From assembly GCA_900543105.1 (NCBI GenBank), contig UQQA01000097.1, positions 1 through 9,230 on the forward strand: 9,230 bases of DNA, written 5' to 3'. This DNA is from an uncultured Ruminococcus sp. (lineage in GTDB: Bacteria; Bacillota; Clostridia; Oscillospirales; Ruminococcaceae). This document shows, piece by piece, positions 5,569 through 9,230 of the stretch (its first letter is position 1; every line of letters starts with the position of its first letter). Below the pieces are notes generated by a model, which saw only the letters and a program-made list of their open reading frames with translations, was not told the origin of the DNA and did no database searches. The position numbers and the translations under genes are program-made.

Positions 5569-7311
5569 TTATTCTTCCGAATATGGGTTTATCGGCGTGA
5601 TATAAACCGTGCGATTGTTCGTGAAGATGACCTTGCCCGGTTTTGCGCCCGAAGGCTTCTTCACAAATTTAATATTGACATAATCGACGGGGACTTGCGA
5701 AGAATTCTTTGCCTTGCTGTGAAAAGCCGCAAGACCTGCTGCATATAAAATAGTATCATCGGGCGGAACTGTTCCGTTCGTGCGGATAATAACGTGCGAG
5801 CCGGGGATATTCTTCGTGTGAAGCCAGATATCCGTCTTGTCGGCAAGCTTTGTGGTGAGCTTGTCGTTCTGAATGTTGTTCCGTCCTATCAATATAGTAT
5901 AGCCGTCGGGCGAGGTGAATTCTATCGGCGGTTTCGTCTTGGGCGGCTTGCCTTTGAGCTTGTTCGCACGGAGATAACCCTGCTCCGCAAGCTCCATTCG
6001 CAGCTCGTTTACCTCGTCCTCGCTCTTGGTTCGTGTTAAAGCGTCAAAAACGCTGTCGATGTAAGCAAGCTCGTCCTCGCCCTGAGCAATACGCTCGGTG
6101 AGGATTTTCTCCGCAGTGTCAAGCTTCCTGTACTCTGCGTAGTATTTCTGCATATTTTTACTCGGAGTAAGGCGTTTGTCAAGCTCGATCTCAACGGTCG
6201 GGCAATTTTCATCGTAGAAATTTTCGACTGTGATCTTGTCCATACCCTTTTCGATGCGGTAAAGATTTGCCGAGATAAGGTCGCCTTTCAGCTTCAATTC
6301 GTCACGCTTTGCAGATTCGGCAAGTTCAAGCTTCTGTGCCTCTATTCTTCGCGCGATACGCTCGGTAGTGTTCAGCAAAAGCTTATAAAGGTCTGCCGAA
6401 CGCTGTTTCATACGGGAAACGTTGTCGCGCTCGGAGTAAAAATAGTCGAGTGCGGCGCAGGCGGTCGGGAGCGTTTTTGTCGTCATAAGCGAGCCGTACT
6501 GCGAAATATCCATAAACGCGAAGTCTTTGAGCATACCGTCGCGGTCTTTTATAATAGTATAAGCGTTAGTGCCGTTTGAAAGCTCATCGGCGGACTTTTT
6601 CAGTTCGGCGCAAAGCTTGTCGAGAATACCGTCGTTAAGCTCGCTTTTTCGTATCTGGTCGCCGTTTGCTGCGGAAAATACCCATTCGCGCGCAACAATA
6701 GGCGAAACGCCCTCAAAGACTTTTACGAGAGTTTTCGCGAGGTCGGCATCGGGCATTGAGCCGAGTGCTTCGGAAAGCTGTTCCTTTGTGCAGACACGGA
6801 AGTCAAGGCGCACCGTCTTTGGCGGCAGAGTGTAGCTCATTCCGGGGAGAACGGGGCGCTCGCCCGACATTTCAAGGTCAACACGCTTGATGCTGTCGAT
6901 AATTTTGCCATCAGCGTTTATAATAATGATGTTCGAGCATCTGCCCATAATTTCTGCGGCAAGAGTGACCTTTACCATATCGCCAAGCTCATTCATAGCT
7001 TCAAAATCGAAATATAAAACACGTTCAAGACCGTCCTGACGGATATCAAGCAGCTTGCCGTTGCCGAAATGCTTTCGCAGGAGCATACAGAACATCGGCG
7101 GAACTTTCGGGTTCTCGACCGTTTCCTTTGTGATGTGAACACGTGCAGAGTTAGCCGAAGCCGAGAATAACAGCTTCTCTGTTCCGCCCCTCGTGCGCAT
7201 AGTTATGATTATTTCCTCACGGGAGGGTTGAGCGATCTTGTCAACTCTGCTCCCGATGAGCGGTGAAAGCTCGTTTTTCACGCAGCTTAAAAAAATTCCG
7301 TCAAGTGCCAT
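5569..7311 (-). CDS. rqcH: RqcH, NFACT-family ribosome quality control factor (Rqc2 homolog)
   Basis: RqcH binds large ribosomal subunits carrying a stalled peptidyl-tRNA and directs C-terminal alanine tailing of the chain, marking it for proteolysis. Older annotations call it a fibronectin-binding protein (FbpA). The product is 580 aa, near the Bacillus subtilis length. NFACT-N (about 1-200) includes PPMFCMLLRKH (71-81) and EIMGRCSN (120-127). E96-R97 lies where I recall the functional Asp-Arg pair of B. subtilis RqcH, so Asp appears to be replaced by Glu. A helical, charged coiled-coil region spans roughly 275-440. NFACT-R (about 465-580) has the DxWxH-type motif DIWLH (494-498) and NIPGSHV. 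The start ATG 7311 has GAGG six bases upstream. It has its own promoter and terminator, so it is separate from hrcA despite adjacency. Confidence 0.93.
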   Translation of the reverse strand: MALDGIFLSCVKNELSPLIGSRVDKIAQPSREEIIITMRTRGGTEKLLFSASANSARVHITKETVENPKVPPMFCMLLRKHFGNGKLLDIRQDGLERVLYFDFEAMNELGDMVKVTLAAEIMGRCSNIIIINADGKIIDSIKRVDLEMSGERPVLPGMSYTLPPKTVRLDFRVCTKEQLSEALGSMPDADLAKTLVKVFEGVSPIVAREWVFSAANGDQIRKSELNDGILDKLCAELKKSADELSNGTNAYTIIKDRDGMLKDFAFMDISQYGSLMTTKTLPTACAALDYFYSERDNVSRMKQRSADLYKLLLNTTERIARRIEAQKLELAESAKRDELKLKGDLISANLYRIEKGMDKITVENFYDENCPTVEIELDKRLTPSKNMQKYYAEYRKLDTAEKILTERIAQGEDELAYIDSVFDALTRTKSEDEVNELRMELAEQGYLRANKLKGKPPKTKPPIEFTSPDGYTILIGRNNIQNDKLTTKLADKTDIWLHTKNIPGSHVIIRTNGTVPPDDTILYAAGLAAFHSKAKNSSQVPVDYVNIKFVKKPSGAKPGKVIFTNNRTVYITPINPYSEE

Positions 7312-7448
7312 TTATAACCTCACATTTCACGCCGCGCCTTACCGTGCCGCGCTTGTATTCTGCTTTAAAATATATTTTACACGGATTTAGTTTGAGCAAT
7401 GTACAAATGTTATTGCCTCATCACCCGCTAAATCGCGATCATAGTATT

Positions 7449-7477
7449 ATTGTATCACAAAAAACAAGCCAATGCAA
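7449..7477 (-). promoter_or_regulatory. Probable rqcH promoter (extended -10)
   Basis: The minus strand has TACAAT (7454-7449) preceded by TGA, an extended -10 (TGn), with a weak -35 TTGCAT (7477-7472) at 17-base spacing. Transcription would begin near 7442, leaving a leader of about 130 bases before ATG 7311. I see no riboswitch-like structure in that leader. Confidence 0.6.
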
Positions 7478-7513
7478 GAATTATCGTTCATCTTTCATAA
7501 TGTCACCTTACGA

Positions 7514-7555
7514 TTTATAAAATGACCGCTTTCAACATTTGCCGAAAGCGGTCAT
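7514..7555 (-). terminator. Intrinsic terminator of the GH130 gene
   Basis: ATGACCGCTTTC (7522-7533) and GAAAGCGGTCAT (7544-7555) form a perfect 12-bp stem with a 10-base loop. On the minus strand the stem ends in TTTTAT. It starts 31 bases after the GH130 stop and separates that gene from rqcH. Confidence 0.88.
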
Positions 7556-7586
7556 ATTATTTATGCAATTATAACAATTATAACGA

Positions 7587-8618
7587 TCAGACCTGGCTGT
7601 TGTGATCGAGGAAGTCCATAACGTCATCAACAGTTGTGAATGCGAGAGCTGTGCAGGTATCAGCGCATCCGTAGTAAATGCAGATCCTGCCTGTGTCAGC
7701 ATCAACAAGGTTAGCGCATGGGAATGTTACAGCGTCTGTATCACCGATGAGCTCATAGCTTGTCTGTGGGCTGATGAGGTAGGAAGCGCCTCTCTTGAGA
7801 ACCTTCCAAGGCTCGTCCTTATCGAGGAGAGCAGCGGAGAAGCTGTAAACATAGCCGTTGCAGGAAGTAAGAACGCCGTGGTAGAAAATGAGCCAGCCGC
7901 GGTCTGTTTCTATCGGAATAGGACCTGCGCCCATCTTTGTGGATTCCCAGCCCTTAGAAGGTCCCATAACGTGTCTGTGCTCGCCCCAGTAAACGAGGTC
8001 AGGGGACTGGCTGATGAACATATCACCGAAAGGTGTATGACCGCTGTCGGAAGGACGGCTCATCATCATGTACTTGCCGTTGATCTTTCTTGGGAACATA
8101 ACGCCGTTTCTGTTGAAAGGAAGGTAAGCGTTTTCGCCCTGCTTGAATGTTTTGAAATCAGTTGTGGTAGCGATGCCGATAGTTGGCTTCCAGCCGTAAG
8201 CATTGCACCATGTTACGATATATCTGTCTTCGCCCTCGAGCTTGCATACACGGGGATCGTAGCCGTACTGCCACTGTGCAACTTCGGGGATATCGCACTC
8301 AAAGTGGATCCTTTCCTCGTTGATATCCCAGTGGATACCGTCCTTGGAGAAGCCAACGTGAAGTTCCATATTTCTTTCTCTGTCGTCAACGCGGAAAACG
8401 CCTGCGAATTCGTAGTCACCGTTCTTGAAAGGAACAACGGAGCTGTTGAAAATGGAGTTGGAAGGCTCTCTGTAGCCGTTAGCCTTCTTTACCATGATCT
8501 GATCTCTCTTGATGATAGGGTTAGCGTCATATCTCCAAACTACATCTCTGCAGTCAGCAGGCTTTTCCTGCCAGGGAATGTTCGGCATAGAAACGCCGTT
8601 GATGATTTTTACGTTCAT
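7587..8618 (-). CDS. GH130 beta-1,4-mannoside phosphorylase (mannooligosaccharide phosphorylase type)
   Basis: GH130 enzymes cleave beta-mannosides with inorganic phosphate, releasing mannose-1-phosphate. The 343-aa product, without a signal peptide, should act in the cytoplasm on imported oligosaccharides. Its compact length and sequence look most like the GH130_2 type (EC 2.4.1.319, RaMP2-like) rather than the longer GH130_1 mannosylglucose phosphorylases. The five-bladed beta-propeller family is evident from SSVVPFKNGDYEFAGVFRVD (59-78), YGYDPRV (118-124, with D121 the expected proton donor), FNRNGVMFPRK, SRPSDSGHTPFGD and TKMGAGPIPI, the last parts likely forming the phosphate and sugar site. 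The Shine-Dalgarno GAAAGG is 11 bases before ATG 8618. It forms a one-gene unit. Arginine codons that I sampled are nearly all AGA, as in dnaK, suggesting high expression. The exact substrate is uncertain. Confidence 0.88.
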   Translation of the reverse strand: MNVKIINGVSMPNIPWQEKPADCRDVVWRYDANPIIKRDQIMVKKANGYREPSNSIFNSSVVPFKNGDYEFAGVFRVDDRERNMELHVGFSKDGIHWDINEERIHFECDIPEVAQWQYGYDPRVCKLEGEDRYIVTWCNAYGWKPTIGIATTTDFKTFKQGENAYLPFNRNGVMFPRKINGKYMMMSRPSDSGHTPFGDMFISQSPDLVYWGEHRHVMGPSKGWESTKMGAGPIPIETDRGWLIFYHGVLTSCNGYVYSFSAALLDKDEPWKVLKRGASYLISPQTSYELIGDTDAVTFPCANLVDADTGRICIYYGCADTCTALAFTTVDDVMDFLDHNSQV

Positions 8619-8635
8619 TGGTTTGACCGCCTTTC

Positions 8636-8653
8636 GTTATTGTTGTTATTGTT
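8636..8653. repeat. 9-base tandem duplication in the GH130 leader
   Basis: GTTATTGTT occurs twice back to back (8636-8644 and 8645-8653). In the minus-strand mRNA this gives an unstructured AAC/AAT-rich leader directly before the ribosome binding site, which may simply favour initiation. Confidence 0.6.
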
Positions 8654-8674
8654 TTGACAACCTAAGTCCTATTT

Positions 8675-8703
8675 ATTATACAATATTTAAAAAGAAAAAT
8701 CAA
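8675..8703 (-). promoter_or_regulatory. Sigma-A promoter of the GH130 gene
   Basis: On the minus strand, TTGATT (8703-8698) and a perfect TATAAT (8680-8675) are separated by 17 bases. Transcription would start near 8668, about 50 bases upstream of ATG 8618. Confidence 0.8.
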
Positions 8704-8748
8704 CTGTAATTTTCAGACTTAAAGGTATAAGTCATAAAATGTTTAGAA

Positions 8749-8764
8749 TCGTAAACGTTTTACC
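8749..8764. promoter_or_regulatory. Possible CRE/LacI-type operator
   Basis: A near-palindrome GTAAACGTTTTAC (8751-8763) has the AAACGTTT core of LacI/CcpA-type operators and matches the 16-base catabolite-responsive consensus at about 12 positions. It overlaps the stop codon of the DUF6440 gene and lies some 85-90 bases upstream of the GH130 start point, a sugar gene that such a site would suit. Sequence support is modest. Confidence 0.3.
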
Positions 8765-8960
8765 TGCCTATAAGTTCCGTGATTTCGATTGGTGAGCTTA
8801 CGATAGGCTTGCCGTCACTGTCAAGAAGCGGAGTCAGTCCGCCTGAATAACCAGAGAAATGGTAGAAATAGTTCACGCCCGTTTCGGTGTCGACCCATAT
8901 CTCACAGCCCTCCATTGCACCTTTGGAATAAACTTTGATAAATCTTTTGTCATTGCTCAT
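8760..8960 (-). CDS. DUF6440-like small protein
   Basis: A 66-aa protein of unknown function. It has no signal peptide, membrane segment or cysteine cluster. The core DTETGVNYFYHFSGYSGGL (24-42), followed by TPLLDSDGKPIV, fits the DUF6440 family of short proteins common in gut Clostridia, recognised from memory of the consensus. The mix of Gly and aromatic residues suggests a compact beta fold. AAAGGAG lies eight bases before ATG 8960. The ATG overlaps the stop of a possible 19-codon ORF (ATGA) and follows the Rpn tail by 58 bases, so it is probably co-transcribed from upstream. I see no clear terminator behind it. DUF6440 has no assigned function that I know of. Confidence 0.82.
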   Translation of the reverse strand: MSNDKRFIKVYSKGAMEGCEIWVDTETGVNYFYHFSGYSGGLTPLLDSDGKPIVSSPIEITELIGR

Positions 8961-9016
8961 AGTGTGATCTCCTTTGTCCTTGTTTCCTCCGATGTATCAT
9001 AAGTGATTTTTACCAT
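8957..9016 (-). CDS. Possible 19-codon ORF coupled to the DUF6440 gene
   Basis: ATG 9016 to TGA 8957 encodes MVKITYDTSEETRTKEITL. It has GGAG (9028-9025) eight bases upstream, inside the end of the Rpn gene, and its TGA overlaps the next gene's start as ATGA, the arrangement seen in translational coupling. The peptide resembles the Rpn tail just upstream (YEMSEDTKIREI against YDTSEETRTKEI). It could be a real small gene, a leader peptide, or a decayed duplicate of Rpn sequence. Translation is unproven. Confidence 0.4.
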   Translation of the reverse strand: MVKITYDTSEETRTKEITL

Positions 9017-9018
9017 AC

Positions 9019-9230
9019 TCAACTCTCCGGATATATTTTTCTGATTTGCTCGTCGGTAAAGCCGTTAGCTCTCATTCTGCTTATAACACTGGCTTTTTCC
9101 TCTTCCATACCCTCAGCCTTGGCATTTTTGAGTGCTGACGCTTCATCGTGGAGAGCTTTTTCACGCAGACGGGCTATCTCTCTTATTTTTGTATCCTCGG
9201 ACATTTCATAGATAACTTTCATTACGATCA
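9019..9230 (-). CDS. Rpn family (PD-(D/E)XK nuclease) putative transposase, C-terminal part
   Basis: The 3' end of a gene whose start lies beyond position 9230. The frame stays open to the window edge, so the ATG at 9222 is an internal Met. The visible 69 or so residues are the charged helical tail typical of Rpn-like 'PD-(D/E)XK nuclease family transposase' proteins: YEMSEDTKIREIARLREKAL, an Ala/Glu/Lys-rich helix, and the ending MRANGFTDEQIRKIYPES. The catalytic nuclease domain is not in the window, so activity cannot be judged. E. coli Rpn proteins promote RecA-independent recombination, and some have roles in phage defence. The remaining tail gives no sign of frameshift. Confidence 0.75.
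   Translation of the reverse strand, partial: IVMKVIYEMSEDTKIREIARLREKALHDEASALKNAKAEGMEEEKASVISRMRANGFTDEQIRKIYPES

Noticed and set aside
7602..8657. 351-aa plus-strand ORF opposite GH130
   Set aside because: It is long only because the biased codons of GH130 avoid stops on the other strand. It has no domain, and GH130 has a promoter, ribosome site and terminator on the minus strand.
8654..8682. Plus-strand promoter-like TTGACA-17-TATACA
   Set aside because: The -35 is perfect but the -10 is weak and arises from the overlapping minus-strand TATAAT. No plus-strand gene lies downstream. An antisense RNA toward the DUF6440 gene remains possible but unsupported.
8716..8733. Hairpin GACTTA/TAAGTC as terminator of the DUF6440 gene
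   Set aside because: Only 6 AT-rich base pairs, with no U-tract on either strand.
1..9230. CRISPR array, tRNA, rRNA, prophage or a dedicated defence island
   Set aside because: I saw no regular repeat-spacer pattern, no cloverleaf or rRNA sequence, and no phage or effector genes. The Rpn fragment alone is not enough to call a defence system.

Overview
The window looks like a chromosomal piece of a low-to-mid GC Gram-positive gut or rumen anaerobe of the Ruminococcus/Oscillospiraceae type (Bacillota). This rests on four things: a DnaK without the roughly 24-residue insertion of Gram-negative DnaKs; a perfect CIRCE/HrcA control site; a GH130_2-type mannan phosphorylase of the kind known from Ruminococcus; and a DUF6440-like small protein beside the tail of an Rpn/PD-(D/E)XK 'transposase'. 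The genus is inferred, not proven. Every gene I can support lies on the minus strand, so transcription runs from high to low coordinates.

Layout in transcription order. (1) 9230-8760: 3' end of an Rpn-family nuclease gene running off the window edge, then a possible 19-codon ORF, then a 66-aa DUF6440-like gene, tightly spaced and probably co-transcribed. (2) 8703-7514: a stand-alone unit with a good sigma-A promoter, a GH130 beta-mannoside phosphorylase gene and an intrinsic terminator. (3) 7477-5516: a second stand-alone unit with an extended -10 promoter, rqcH (NFACT family, ribosome-associated quality control) and a terminator hairpin. (4) 5245-91: the heat-shock operon hrcA-grpE-dnaK-dnaJ, with a consensus promoter, CIRCE over the transcription start, and a 17-bp terminator stem.

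How they work together: HrcA represses its own operon by binding CIRCE. GrpE, DnaK and DnaJ form the Hsp70 folding machine. RqcH, just upstream but in its own unit, tags nascent chains on obstructed ribosomes, so the middle of the window is a proteostasis neighbourhood. The GH130 enzyme would feed mannose-1-phosphate from mannan oligosaccharides into metabolism.

The least ordinary DNA is intergenic. A MITE-like repeat occurs in two inverted copies flanking the heat-shock operon (1-56 and about 5404-5511). A different, roughly 107-bp palindromic element fills the unusually long dnaK-dnaJ spacer. A four-copy heptamer repeat abuts the dnaJ stop codon. Phased HrcA half-sites lie in the hrcA leader. 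The 19-codon ORF overlaps the DUF6440 start and resembles part of the Rpn tail. I see no rRNA, tRNA, CRISPR array or known defence system.
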